From Mnemiopsis leidyi (lineage: Eukaryota > Ctenophora > Tentaculata > Lobata > Bolinopsidae), in assembly GCA_000226015.1 (NCBI GenBank), contig JH154184.1:235304-258382 (forward strand): a stretch of 23,079 bases of DNA. The letters run 5' to 3'. Position numbers and translations under genes: made by a program. Shown in pieces: positions 1-11,900 of the stretch. Under the pieces are notes generated by a model. The model saw nothing but the letters and a program-made list of their open reading frames with translations. It had not been told where the DNA came from and did no database searches. Position 1 is the stretch's first letter. Every line of letters starts with the position of its first letter.

Positions 1-65
<65 letters not shown>
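1..65. repeat. (GA)n microsatellite
   Basis: Uninterrupted GA dinucleotides run from the first base and then decay into GGA-type triplets up to about position 88. This is a simple-sequence repeat that continues past the left edge of the window. Confidence 0.98.
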
Positions 66-66
<1 letters not shown>

Positions 67-88
67 AGAGCAGGAGGAGGAGGAGGAC

Positions 89-1050
89 AAAGATGAATCT
101 TGGCAATTGTTTCAACGACATCATTTGGACGGTTAGACCGCAAGGACTTAGCGTACGTGTCAAATCGTGGTCATCGATGTCAAAAATAGACCCTGATTCA
201 ATGCCTTGCAAACTAAACTTCGTAAACAAAAAATATTGTTTCATCGACCTAGCGTAACTGAACTCCGCTGGCAATCCAGCAACTGGTACTACGTCTATGT
301 CAGAACGTCAGCTTGAATTATAGTGACATCAAACTTGTTTACTTATCGTCACCACCTGCTTCATCACTACTTGACCTGCAAAATCAATGACCTCGCGTGA
401 GAAGATATTATGACGTCGCGTGAGGCGACCGCGGAGATTACGTCAGACTAGTGACATGAGAGCGAAGGAAGAATGCGCTGACACAAACCGTCACAGCACT
501 TCCGTGGAGCTGGGTACCAGGGGAGAACTCCATTAGCTCGTCTAGGTTCTAATGAATTGAGGCGATATAGTCCTCGAGTTGTAGACTATAAAACCAACAC
601 CCCTTTACTGGCATGGTTACTTATGTCAACTCGATACATGATCGCTCTGCCGGGATTTTATTAGCGAAGCATCAGACGCCTCATTTCGCGGCTTGTTCAT
701 GGTATCGAAATTATTATTAGCCCTACTTTTGGCATGGGTTTGCTTTTTGGGGTCTGAATCATCGTCCGGTAATGAGGGAAGTTAATGGGTTGTGCGGTGT
801 ACTGTATTTTTGTGAGCTCATTGGGTAGCCTAAATTCCTGACATTAATCGAATATTTGCTGATCCACAACCAGAAGAAATATATATACATCTGGGTCTGG
901 ACAATGGATAGGTTTTTAAAAGTTAATGATTTCCCATAGCACGGGTATTGTTAAAATGGGTCGTATATCAATTGCTAACCGAAACTCCAGAAACATGAAT
1001 AAATTTCTGAAGGGAAAAAGTTATTTCACATGACGTGATGCAATTCTGTC
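89..1050. other. intergenic, no gene recognised
   Basis: Stops are frequent in all frames and I see no domain-like translation. The notable content is a pair of CRE-like sites near 411-445. The tract runs directly into the minisatellite at 1054. Confidence 0.6.
411..445. promoter_or_regulatory. pair of CRE/ATF-like sites
   Basis: TGACGTCG (411-418) and TTACGTCA (438-445) lie 19 bases apart in a locally GC-richer patch where CGCGTGAG occurs twice. ATF/CREB bZIP factors bind TGACGTCA-type sites. No gene start follows within reach, so a promoter role is inference. Confidence 0.25.
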
Positions 1051-1053
1051 AAA

Positions 1054-1750
1054 CTCCAAAAAAGTATATCAGAATCTACCAGGAATCTCCAAGAAAGTAT
1101 ATCGGGATCTACCAGGAAGCTACAAGAAAGTATAATGGGATCTACCAGGAAGCTACAAGTAAGTATAATGGGATCTACCAGGAAGCTACAAGAAAGTATA
1201 ATGGGATCTACCATGAAGCTCAAAGAAAGTATAATGGGATCTACCAGGAAGCTACAAGAAAGTATAATGGGGATCTACCAGGAAGCTACAAGAAAGTATA
1301 ATGGGATCTACCAGGAATCTCCAAGAAAGTATATTAGAATCTACCAGGAATCTCCAAGAAAGTATAATGGGATCTACCATGAAGCTACAAGAAAGTATAA
1401 TGGGATCTACCAGGAATCTCAAAGAAAGTATATCGGGATTTACCAGGAAGCTACAAGAAAGTATATCAGAATCTACCAGAAAGCTACAAGAAAGTATATC
1501 GGGATCTACCAGGAAGCTACAAGAAAGTATATCGGGATCTACCATGAAGCTACAAGAAAGTATAATGGGATCTACCAGGAAGCTTAAAGAAAGCATAATG
1601 GGATCTACCAGGAAGCTCCAAGAAAGTATAATGGGATCTACCATGAAGCTACAAGAAAGTATAATGGGATCTACCATGAAGCTACAAGAAAGTATATCAG
1701 GATCTACCAGGAATCTCCAAGAAAGTATATCGGGATCTATCTACCAGGGA
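1054..1750. repeat. 33-bp minisatellite, about 21 copies
   Basis: A 33-bp unit containing GGGATCTACCAGGAAGCTAC followed by AAGAAAGTATA repeats head to tail about 21 times. Two main variants alternate (TATAATGGG with GAAGCTACA, and TATATCGGG with GAATCTCCA). The unit has no stop in several frames on either strand and is a multiple of three, so long frames of 11-residue repeats open on both strands. An extra G near 1269 shifts the frame between copies, and the last copy is irregular. Frame is not conserved, so I treat the array as non-coding satellite DNA. Confidence 0.95.
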
Positions 1751-1914
1751 TTCAACACATTCCCGGGAGTTAAACACCTCCCCTGGCTTCAAAACGAGAA
1801 TCTCAAGCTTATCCTAATAGTAGCTGCTTTTCCTTACTGTTACTGTGTTACTGTTTTATAAGTGACGAGAATTGTGTATTTGAAAAATGATCAGTTTTTA
1901 TTATCCTTATCAAT

Positions 1915-2170
1915 GGTGTCGTGGCTCATTGGCTAACACCTTGGCCCGGCGATCTGAAGGTCACTGGTTCGAGCCCCGCTAGGGGCACGTTCCATACATC
2001 AGATTTCTTGCTTGCAAGATCCGGTCAGTCTACCAAGCTGTGATTGGTACAGGGTCTCTGACCTTGGGAAGTATGCTTGGTGGATCACCGTGACGGGTAT
2101 CCCATACCTGTATAGGTATGTGCTGAAATTGGACTAGACCTGGACATCCGAGGTTAAAATCCTCAGGCAC
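1915..2170 (+). mobile_element. tRNA-derived SINE-like element
   Basis: Internal RNA polymerase III promoter boxes are present: an A-box-like TGGCTCATTGG (1922-1932) and a near-consensus B box GGTTCGAGCCC (1966-1976), 33 bases apart. The tRNA-like head does not fold into a proper cloverleaf because the acceptor and T stems have mismatches, so it is a tRNA relic and not a working tRNA. A tRNA-unrelated body follows, with a small ATACCT/AGGTAT hairpin near 2103-2118. The 3' end is estimated; no clear target-site duplication or poly-A tail was found. An isolated tRNA pseudogene is the main alternative. Confidence 0.6.
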
Positions 2171-4847
2171 ATGTAATTGTGTGGTTTAGCGTATATCTGT
2201 GTAAAAGCAGATTCGCTCATGGTGTCGGGCACACCATCAGCCTTGGAGGATGTCATCAAAAAACCGCCGATGATTAATCTAGGTGGTGACTATTCCGAGG
2301 GTGGCGTGGTGTATGCTTTATCAATGGTGAAATCTAAAGAATGGGACGTTGGATTAAGCTTTATTGTCGAATAATGAATTAACACGTGGATGAACTACTT
2401 CAAGTATCTTACTACAAAACTACATTTCAGTTTGGCTGGGGTAAGTTTGTGGAAATTAGTAATTCTACTTGGTCTATCCGACCATCTGTCAAATTTAAAC
2501 CTTTTGGGCGATCGTGTGTAATTCAGTAGCCCTTAAACTCTAGAAGTTGATGAGCATCGTTTTATTCAAAGGCACAGAACTTTACGTTCATATGGCCTCA
2601 ATGCCGTTGACCCGTTTGGTATACACCTCTTTTGGGCTATACTTGATGGACCAGTTGTATTGAGGCGTATGATGACTCAACATTTTTATAGGGACTACTA
2701 TACCCATAACCCACTACTAGTTGAGAGATTTACGCCTCTCCGGACCCAAGTGCTTCTAGGCCTCAATTATGAGAGCTAAGTTTTCTTTCTTATGATCTTT
2801 GTATACTTACTTCATCACTTTCGAGTTTTGACAACTATTGTTAGGTTGATAACCAATATTTTTAACAGTTGTTGAATTTAGGATGTCACTGAAGATGACT
2901 TTGAAAATGTTTTGACAACCACAACGCTTGTTGTTACTCTTCTCTATGTGTTCAGTCTGTTAGTGGGTTCAATATAATTGGAATATGGACGATCATATTA
3001 TTAATTCAGCTACCGACATGGTGAATTTAAACATGAACATTTATGTTACAGTGGGGTTTGTCCCTGTTTCTAACTCATAAATGCTGTGCGATTAAACATA
3101 GGATTTCCTTATTTCTTAAAAACCACCATAGTAACCTTTGAAAGGTCGATGATACCATATAATTTATGGCAGAATCTGGACGTCAAATATGTAACTATTT
3201 TGTAAGAGGATTTAAAAGAGCAATACTAGGTCATCCCCGCGACATCAATCAATAATTCATCAAATTAATAATGAAACAAAAGGTTATTAAATTATGCATG
3301 TCATTATAGCCCCATGATTTCTAATCCTATACTAGGATTGCTAGTCGAACTTAGAGTGCACAGCGTAACGTATTAATATTATGAACTTTCTACATGAAGT
3401 ATAAAGTTTATAAGTTTATTGTCCAAATCCTGCAGCCGCATTATAAATTTTATACTCATAGTATTAGTGAGTGATCATGGAATACTAAAAATGAGTAGAT
3501 TACGCATTTTTAACATATGATCAGATCATTCATCGAGATGTCAGAAAAAAGGATACGATTCATTTCGCTCCAACACTTGATACACATTGGTAACCTTATA
3601 CTATTAACTATACCTATATGCTGAAATATCGCTGTCAAATTCTCGAAGATTACATTCAGGACAAAACCTGCTTTGTACTGCAGTATGAAAAGCTTCATCA
3701 AGCTGTGCCTATCTTTGCAAGCCGACTATTTTAATAACCATAGAATCATGTCTCCATGAGTAACTGCAATCCTAGATTTATAGTTTTAACTACATCGACC
3801 GCCCTTTAATTTCTTCATGTGACTTAAATTATTTTCGAGGTAATCCTAGTTGCTTAAAAGGTACTAACGCCAACTCCATTGAACAAGATCCTACTGCAAT
3901 TGCTTTCCATTTAAGCCTTAAGAAGACTTCAAACGCTCGATTCTGTTATGATCGCTTTGTCCATTTTTCATCGAAATTATATACGATAAATGTTATACTG
4001 ACAAATGAAATTTCACATTTATCTAAAAGACCAACTGATGCATTATTCTACCTTGGAAATAGAACAACAGAAGCACATTATCCCATGAACAGGGAGTCCC
4101 AACAGAGTATTTAATTTATTTAGACATGTTCACTGCTGTAGAAAATAACGTTCCTAGATTGTTTTTGCCTATTGTGATATGATTATCACTTATAGGTAAA
4201 AGGTTCCATTGCATTAAATTCTATCGCACTGCACATATGGCGAAGTGTCTTTATTGAGTTTAACATACAGGGCAATATTCCTGGTACACTCAGGCGGATA
4301 GAAATTGCGCTTTTTGTGAAGACGGTAAACAAAAGGATGCTTTTCAACTTCAATTAGAATTAGATATGTTTTGTAGTTGCCTACTTGCAGCCGACATACA
4401 TGGCCAGTGTCTCTGCAGATGTTGATTTCAACGCCTGGGAAAGAAGCAGCTCGGCAAAGTTTTGATGATGTTTTTTAGAGGAGCCCTTCACAGCTCCGCT
4501 CCTGTCTTCATCCCATGCCTTTTAAGGGTTTCTCTCCAATTTTCACTATGAGCAAACTTAGAGACTTTCTTATTAAGAGAGTTGTTGTGTTGAACCATGT
4601 GTACAGTGTAGTTCAGTAGTTGAAACTTGCCGTTCTTGTTGTACAGACACAGTTATAATTTTTTTCAATTTCTTGCCTCAGACCAGATTTATTCCTCATT
4701 ATACTCCTATCAGCCTCAATCTCACGACGATGGTTTTTAAAATCACAATTATATAATTGATCTAAATAAATAAAATTTGTATTTCAAACGACTGAAAAAT
4801 ATCACAAATATTAAATAAAGAAGTACTATAGCGCTGGTTTACCTATA
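2171..4847. other. gene-poor stretch, no gene recognised
   Basis: This is AT-rich DNA with frequent stops. The only frame that looks at all protein-like runs from an ATG at 2219 to 2374 on the plus strand (51 codons, including the stretch INLGGDYSEGGVVYAL). It matches no family I know and has no clear splice sites. It directly follows the SINE-like element and may be an exon relic. The rest, including a 63-codon minus-strand frame at 3510-3701, shows nothing I can assign. It ends just upstream of the receptor's first exon. Confidence 0.5.
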
Positions 4848-7800
4848 ATGTTGCAGTGGAACACGATGGGTCATCAGAAACAAACGTTCCAATTAATTCG
4901 CATCTTCTATCTTGTTGTCTGTCTGGTTGTTGCCAAGGTTGGAGGGATCAGCTCTCTTTCTGAGCCCCTGGTCACTGGTCAGTCAACCAGGCGACTTTGT
5001 TATTGTTGGACTATTTGACATTGGAGATTGGTAAGTTGTCATGGGGACTTTAGGATTGTTTGGAAGAATATGTGATCAGGATCCTTTTTGTGTGGTCACT
5101 CTTTCGTAAAACTTGTTCGCGGCAGTGTGATTGACTTTGTTAGTCACCTTAATATTCTGTCTAGAGCTAGATATAATGATGAAAATTGAGAATTAGCTGA
5201 CCATTAATTAAATCACTTTACTGTTTCCAATCTTGTCAGGAATCAGACAATCTCGAAGTGCAAATTGAGCGGCTCTTCCGTTTATGCTTTAGAAAAAGCT
5301 CTCGTTTTTCAAGATCTCATGAAGGACTTTGCAGTGGGAAATTATTCAATTGGATACGAGATATATTCTGGGTATGTTTCTCTTTCTGAATTTGTATGAA
5401 GTTATATTAAGTTATTGCAGTTGCAGCAAGAATATTAACCATTCAGTCATATCGAATGACAGTTTTAGATAGATATTCAAATTTTGAAGAAATTACATGC
5501 CTGCTTTTACAAGTATAAAAATCACAAGAGTTTTATCTTCTAAACGATATACAATGATTGTTTGGGCCAATTTAATATTCCATACGCTTATACGAAATAC
5601 TTTAAAAATAAACAATTACACCTATAGAATTATAAATTCAACTTATCAAACACATCTGCAAATTAAGAACATCTTGTTCAGCTGCAAATCAGAATATCTG
5701 AATCGCCAGATAAGCAGTAAAGTTGCTGTGAGGGATGATGTAGTGGGTATGTTATCTTCGGATTGGTCAAAGGGAGTAGAACCGTCCATCGGATCTCCAA
5801 CCTCCTTTTTCATCCCCACCATCAGCTACATCTATTCGGAAGACACTTTTCTTGATCAGGTGCTGGCATGTGTGTTTGTAGTTTTCATTTTCATCTGTAT
5901 AAATATCTATAAAAAAATTATATATTTTTATCTATACATATAGAATGAAATCTTCAACTTTATCTTTTTATAAGTTCAAAGGCATTCTAGACCGTATATA
6001 TATCGGCTAAAAGTGTCCATCTTCTTCATTTATATTTAGAAATTGTTGACAAAAGTATTTTCAGGGAGGGTCACTAATCATTTATATCACCCATGATAGC
6101 AATAGCATTGCTTGATATATTTCATAAGCCGTATTTAAAGCTTCTAATCGCTGTCACATAATATAGAAAATTTGTTACCCCTTCCCAAATTCCCAAAATT
6201 CCATATTCTCTATCTTTTTCAGGACAAATATCCAACATACTTATCTCTTTTGGAGACTGAAGATATGGAAGCAATGAGTATTATTAATCTCTTGAAGTTC
6301 CTAGAAGTCCAATTCGTTGATGTTTGGTACAACCGAATTTCGGAAAAAATGGCTAAATTCGTCTACAACCAATATGTCTTGACAAAGGTATTAAAAATAG
6401 ATTGACCATCCTTATGCCTAATTTGCCCATATGGTCTTTTTAGATAGATTTTAGGACTTTATGTTAATAATAAAAGCTGCAGCGCGGATAAAAGATAAAA
6501 AATTTTCTTGTTCAAATAACGATTTTCAAATGTTATGAGTTGAGATTGTGATAAGTGCTATAAAACACAGATTGTATAATTAAGGTTTCAATTTGTCTAA
6601 ATTTTCAAATTTGCGTGTGCTGAATTCTTCCCCGTCCAGGTCTGACTTTTTTACTTCCATAAATAGCCGCGATAGCTACTGCAATTATCCTTGCTGCCCT
6701 CAGATTGGAGGTGGGAGATTGACTTACTTTAACGGTTACGACGGAGTAGATGAAGAATTTGAAGAATATGACCGAGATTCGCAAAATGGTGGGCCCGATA
6801 TTTGTCCTTCCTCTGCAATCTTTTTTATTTCATTTTGACATAACACTTCAACTAAGAATGATCATAGTATTCTAACTATTACTCGATCCTTATACTATCA
6901 AACTTTAAGGATTGTTTTCTAATCATTTTGATAGAATTTTGATATAACACTTCAACTAAGAATGATTATAGTATTCTAACTATAACTCGATCCTATACTA
7001 TCAAACTTTTAGGATTGTTTTCTAATCGTTTTAATATAATTTTGACATAACACTTCAACTAAGAATGATCATAGTATTCTAACTATTACTCGATCCTACT
7101 ATCAAACTTTAAGGATTGTTTCTAATCGTTTTAATATAATTTTGACATAACACTTCAACTAAGAATGATCATAGTATTCTAACTATTACTCGATCCTACT
7201 ACCAAACTTTAAGGATTGTTTTTAATGTCTCTATTTCAGTTCGGCCAGCGCCAGTACAGCTGTTGCTCTTTAATGGGAACATAAACCACGTGATCCCCTA
7301 CCTCAACGAAACGGTACATGTGAGAAAATGGAGAAACAAAACGTACATCTTCGGATATACGGTGTCACGTGATCACTACCGACCAAGTCAACAAGAAATT
7401 CTTGAGAAGGAGTTGGACGTTGAAAACGAGATTTTCATTTATTTAAGATCGGAGATCCAGAACGCAAACCAGGAGAAGTTGACGGTCAAGGGCGGTGTCC
7501 TGTTTGACCGAGCTAAAGATGCTGATGATACGATCTCTGAGAATTACAGGCTTTATAGAGACTGCAACTTTAGTGGGTCGGTCCAGCATCTTGACCAGGC
7601 TTGCGCTAGTACAAAGCCCTTCACCAGCTGGATGAGTTATGTAGCAACTGCAACTGTCCTGCTGAAGAACAACTTAGAGCAAATACTGCCAGGTTTTGTT
7701 CCTCAGGCTGACATATTCGCGTTGAGGAAAAAGCTTTTTGAAAGTTTAGTGTCTGGAAAACACTCTGTGGTGATATATGGTAAACCCGTGAACGACCTGT

Positions 7801-8921
7801 CCTTTGAAGACAGCACTTCATCGTTGGGTTATGAAGTCCTTGAATACCGCAAATCAACACCAAACAGTACTGAAGAAAACATGGGCAAAGTTCACCACAA
7901 GGAGGTAAGCACAGAGGTCCTGGCAGAGGAACTAGACCTGACTTTGAAGGAGCATGTCAAAGAGATCGGAGGGACAGTTTCCTGTTCCCCCGATTGTCCT
8001 GCAGGAAGTCACATCGCCTTAGTATCCAGTTATCCCGGTCTCTCGAAATGTTGGACGTGTCATCGCTGTACTGACAGTACTGTCTCCCATGAACTGAACT
8101 CTAAAAAGTGCACCAAGTGCCAAAAAACGGAGCGTGCCTCTGGGAATAACACGGAATGTCTGGTGGTTCCAAAAAACTTTATCTCACTCGATTCTCCCCA
8201 GTTTTTGGTCGGACTGACGTTGGGGTCAGTGGCAGGGGGGTTGACGCTTCTTCTTATCCTCTTTATATTCTTCCACAGGACCAGACCCGTAATCAAAGCA
8301 TCAGATCCTGTTTTCTGTTACCTGTTTCTAGGTTCTCTGTGTCTTGGTGATGTGCTTACCGTCCTCACCCTTCTAGAACCGTCTTCCCTAACATGCCAAG
8401 TGGAGCTATACGTCTGCTCCATTTTCGTCGTATCCGTGTGCACCAACCTGTTTTTCCGTTCTGTAAAAATCTACAAGATATTCGTGGCAGCGGCTAACTT
8501 TGAGATAACCCGGCCGTTCATCTTTAAGTTCTTAACCCGAGAAGCCCAGTACACCATTTTGTTTGCCATGATGATCGTCACCGCTCTTCTAACTCTAGCA
8601 TCAATTTCGCTCGGAGGTTGGGTCTTCGCTGAAAAGCTGGATCCTCACGTTAGCATCGAGAAGATTTGTGTCTCCGCCAACTTCCTTGCAACAGTCTACC
8701 CATTCATTATCCCCAGCATTCTGCTGACAGGGACCCTCTTCCTGGCCTACAAGATGAGACTCTTCCCCCACAACTTCAAGGAGACGACCACCATCTTCAC
8801 CACCACCCTCATCCTCGTAGTCATCTGTCTTATGTTCCTCAGTGCGGCCATTCAGAGCTACTGTGATAATAACGAGAAAAGGAAAAGTTTGTGTGCCAAT
8901 GCCAGTGCCACGGAAACTTAA
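4848..8921 (+). CDS. class C G-protein-coupled receptor (mGluR-like), six exons, defective or incomplete
   Basis: Proposed exons are 4848-5030, 5240-5371, 5682-5859, 6223-6387, 6704-6788 and 7240-8921. All junctions are GT-AG and phases match from exon 1's 3' part onward (2,2,0,0,1). Exon 1 gives a signal-peptide-like stretch (basic, then IFYLVVCLVV) and, one frame off, PGDFVIVGLFDIGDW, the usual first strand of a Venus-flytrap domain. Exons 2-5 and the start of exon 6 continue that ligand-binding domain (GYEIYSGC; FIPTISYIYSEDTF; DKYPTYL). Exon 6 then holds an eight-cysteine CRD (7983-8159) and TM1-TM6 at about 8202-8273, 8310-8375, 8397-8483, 8550-8621, 8682-8750 and 8793-8861. The class C Cys before TM3 and in ECL2 are present, as is an ICL3 NFKE motif. 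Sequons NETV, NKT, NFS, NST and NNT suit an extracellular ectodomain. TM7 is missing. The CRD argues against the GABA-B type; the ligand is unknown. Confidence 0.8.
6837..7226. repeat. four ~100-bp tandem repeats inside receptor intron 5
   Basis: Copies begin at 6837, 6941, 7044 and 7144, each opening with GAYATAACACTTCAACTAAG and ending near AAGGATTGTTT. Spacings of 104, 103 and 100 bp reflect small indels. The array fills most of the 451-bp last intron (6789-7239) and stops only about a dozen bases before the splice acceptor. Copies are nearly identical, so the expansion is recent. Confidence 0.95.
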
Positions 8922-11900
8922 TTTGGGCTGAGTGATTCAAATTACCTTTGAGTGGATAATGGATATTGATCATGCAACTAAGATAAGATAAAAATAGTTG
9001 TTTGAGTGTGATACAGGCTAAGTTCTAAGTTAACAATTTTTTAAACCTCTTGTTAATTCTAAATCTTACATTTTGATCACTTTTATAACTTTTATTTTTA
9101 TAGGCTTTGATTGTAAGTTAGTTGTGGTCTACAAGAATGTTTAATGAAACAATCCGAAGCAATCTAGAACAAGTTTCAAAAATGGAAAATCCTCGAACAT
9201 GTTTTAGTTATTTATGATTTATGAACAATTGCTGATCATTTAATAGCATATGTGATCATAAAGGAACATCGGCAAATAGAATTGTACCATTATTCATTTA
9301 TAATGATTATTTGGTGGAAGAAAACGAAACTACAAGATTTTTACAAGATTTTCAAGATTTTGAAAATAATTTGTAACATACAGTTCATCGTTATACAAAT
9401 GACATAAGTATCAAATGGTTAGTTGTTAAATACCTTTGAAAATGTTGCACGAACAATTTTCTAATAGATTTATAGTGAAATCGTAAGAATCTCTGTTAAA
9501 AGTTTTTCAACCCAAGATTTAAAAGGACGGCAACTCAATAATTGGAGCCTTGCTTGGTGGTTTTGTGGGCCTGTGACAGTGATTTGGTAGGAATATAGAT
9601 ACCGTATACAGAGATTTGTTTTGTTTCCGAATGTTTTTGGGTTTGATGTAAACATAAATTACTTAATTAAACAACTATTTTGTTTTTGAAAACTATTTCG
9701 AGTATTTGAAGTATTTACCATGACAATAATTCCAAGAAAACCTCAAGACCTACAAAATAGCGCGTACCTGACTTACTTGCACACCATGACGGCACGATAT
9801 ATCTGCCTCACAATTCTAGCTCTTTCTCTTTCGTTAATTCTCCCGGAAACTCAGCTCAAATCTGCAAATGATCACTACACATTAAGTTGCACAATATTTT
9901 GCAGTGCAAACAGCCGCTTTGTTTGGTATTAAACAGCCATATCTCTGCAATTTTCGTGGCTTCCTCCTTAACAAAGAGATCGTCAAGATTGAGGAGAATC
10001 TATTGGATGGTTTGACTGAGCCGCGCGTCCACGTGGGTTGATTTGATTGAGCAGAGGGCTGTGAAATTGAACGGTTATTGGCAGCCTGGTTGCTGGCAGG
10101 AAATGGATACATTAGGCAGATTTGCAAGCAGTAAACAAGCAAAATTTGCAACGTTTTCTGCAGCGTTTGTTGGCAATTAACCGTAGTTAGGATGATTAGG
10201 GTATCTAAGATCAATCACTATTGCCATTATTTCATTCGTAAACCTTGACATGAATTTACCCAGCTTAACCATATTGGTTTTTGGTCTTTCTTACACTATT
10301 TTTAGCAATTACTTGGACCTTAAAAATACATATCCTGACTAAAATCTTCACGACCATATGCTCTATTAAAACAGGTTCTGGTAAAGATTAACGGTGGCCA
10401 GTACATGCCTAGCAAACTATGTATGACATCATTATTGAAACTATTTGTCGCAGAGCACTGTAACCTGTTTACAAGCCTCCCCACGTCACATTGTTTAGGT
10501 CCAAACACCAGGAACTCTTAAGAGGGCGCTTGAATACCATTATGTTGTCTGGTATTGTTATAAGACGTCGAGTGCATGGTTTAACCCTACCGCGTCTTTA
10601 GAAGAGAATAATGGTCGTTGTGATTTTTAGACACCTCGACTATATCGGTTTAACTTTGTCTTTCTCATGATTACTTCCATTAAATTTAATCAAATCACCT
10701 CGACAATATTTGAATGACAATATCTAGTGGTTCAGCCAAGTATATAAGTGTAATGTGTATGATAATTTAAATTTGAGGGAAAAATTTACTGCAATCTTTT
10801 CTCGTGTTTAGCTACCCAATCATATTTGTGTTTTTAGATCCGAGCACAAGAAATGAACGAAAAAACGCGAAAAATGAACGTCAATTCGAAAAAATGAACT
10901 TGGTTTTGGCTCCTTATTTGACATCTCAACAAATGACGTATTAAGCCGACTGTTTCCCGCAAAATTTATCAAATCTCGTGAGTCGAGATCCCAGTTTGAG
11001 CTATTATATTAAGACTAAACGTAGGGAAATTAATGACTTGTTTGGTCCATGGTAATTCGGCATATGGACCGATGTATGATTCTTTTCTCTAGTTTGTTTA
11101 AAGACAACCACGCATATGTTGGAAAACGAATCCTTAATGTGAAAGGTTAATATTCGTTAACCTTTATACTCGAGTACGGAAATTCGTTTCTGAGTATTTA
11201 AATGAGTAACGAGAGGGGTTTTTGTGGACGTTAAAAGGTTTCGACAAACTTGTGTGTTCATGGTCTTAATCAGATCGTGAGATAACGTTCGAGAGAAGAG
11301 GAAATACATCATGATTGGGTTTGAAATTATTCGATTATCCTTCAGAAAAAACATTATGCAGTTGCATCCCAAATCCAATTTATGATAAACAAACATTGTA
11401 TAATATTATTGTGCTTATATTAACCCTGGTATTATATATGGCTCACCTTAACCACGCTGTATCCGATCATAGAACTCATGTCCATGACTGAAACTTCGAC
11501 CTGAACGTCTGGTATAGCAACTCTCTAACTTTGCCGAATAGGAAAATTCCTGCGTTACAGTTAAGCATTTAAGCGATAAGCGTGGAAGACTCATCTAAAT
11601 TAAAACACAATTTTTTAAATTTTGGTCCCACAAATATATTTCACTGTTTAATCACTGTAAATTCCTAAATCATGGTTATAGGAAATGTTAAATTTATAAA
11701 TCTTTTGATTTTAATCCAAGCAGCTGCCGGTGACTGGTCATTGTCCTGAATAGTACTCAAAACACAGTAATAACGGGAAAAGGAATATGCAAGAGGATAT
11801 ATCCACCACAGGCACCGGCAAATAGCGTTTACAAGAAAGGTTAAAATTTGTATTCTAGTAGATACGCGGGACCGCATGTTTTTAATGTTGATGTACGTTA

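Noticed and set aside
1054-1750. CRISPR-like array
   Set aside because: The units are contiguous with no unique spacers, and the DNA is animal nuclear with introns.
1035-1861. Long open frames of 11-residue repeats on both strands
   Set aside because: They arise from the stop-free 33-bp minisatellite. Frame is broken by an indel between copies and both strands are equally open.
1915-1990. Functional tRNA gene
   Set aside because: The A and B boxes are present, but the acceptor and T stems are mismatched, so it is a tRNA relic or SINE head.
7621-8866. Other frames overlapping the receptor's last exon (7621-7863, 8060-8296, 8156-8350, 8666-8866)
   Set aside because: They are shadows of the receptor coding frame, which has recognisable domains throughout.
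9720-9932. Missing TM7 exon of the receptor
   Set aside because: It has one hydrophobic stretch but no Pro-Lys-x-Tyr motif, no convincing acceptor in a matching phase, and nearly 800 bp of separation with an intervening stop.
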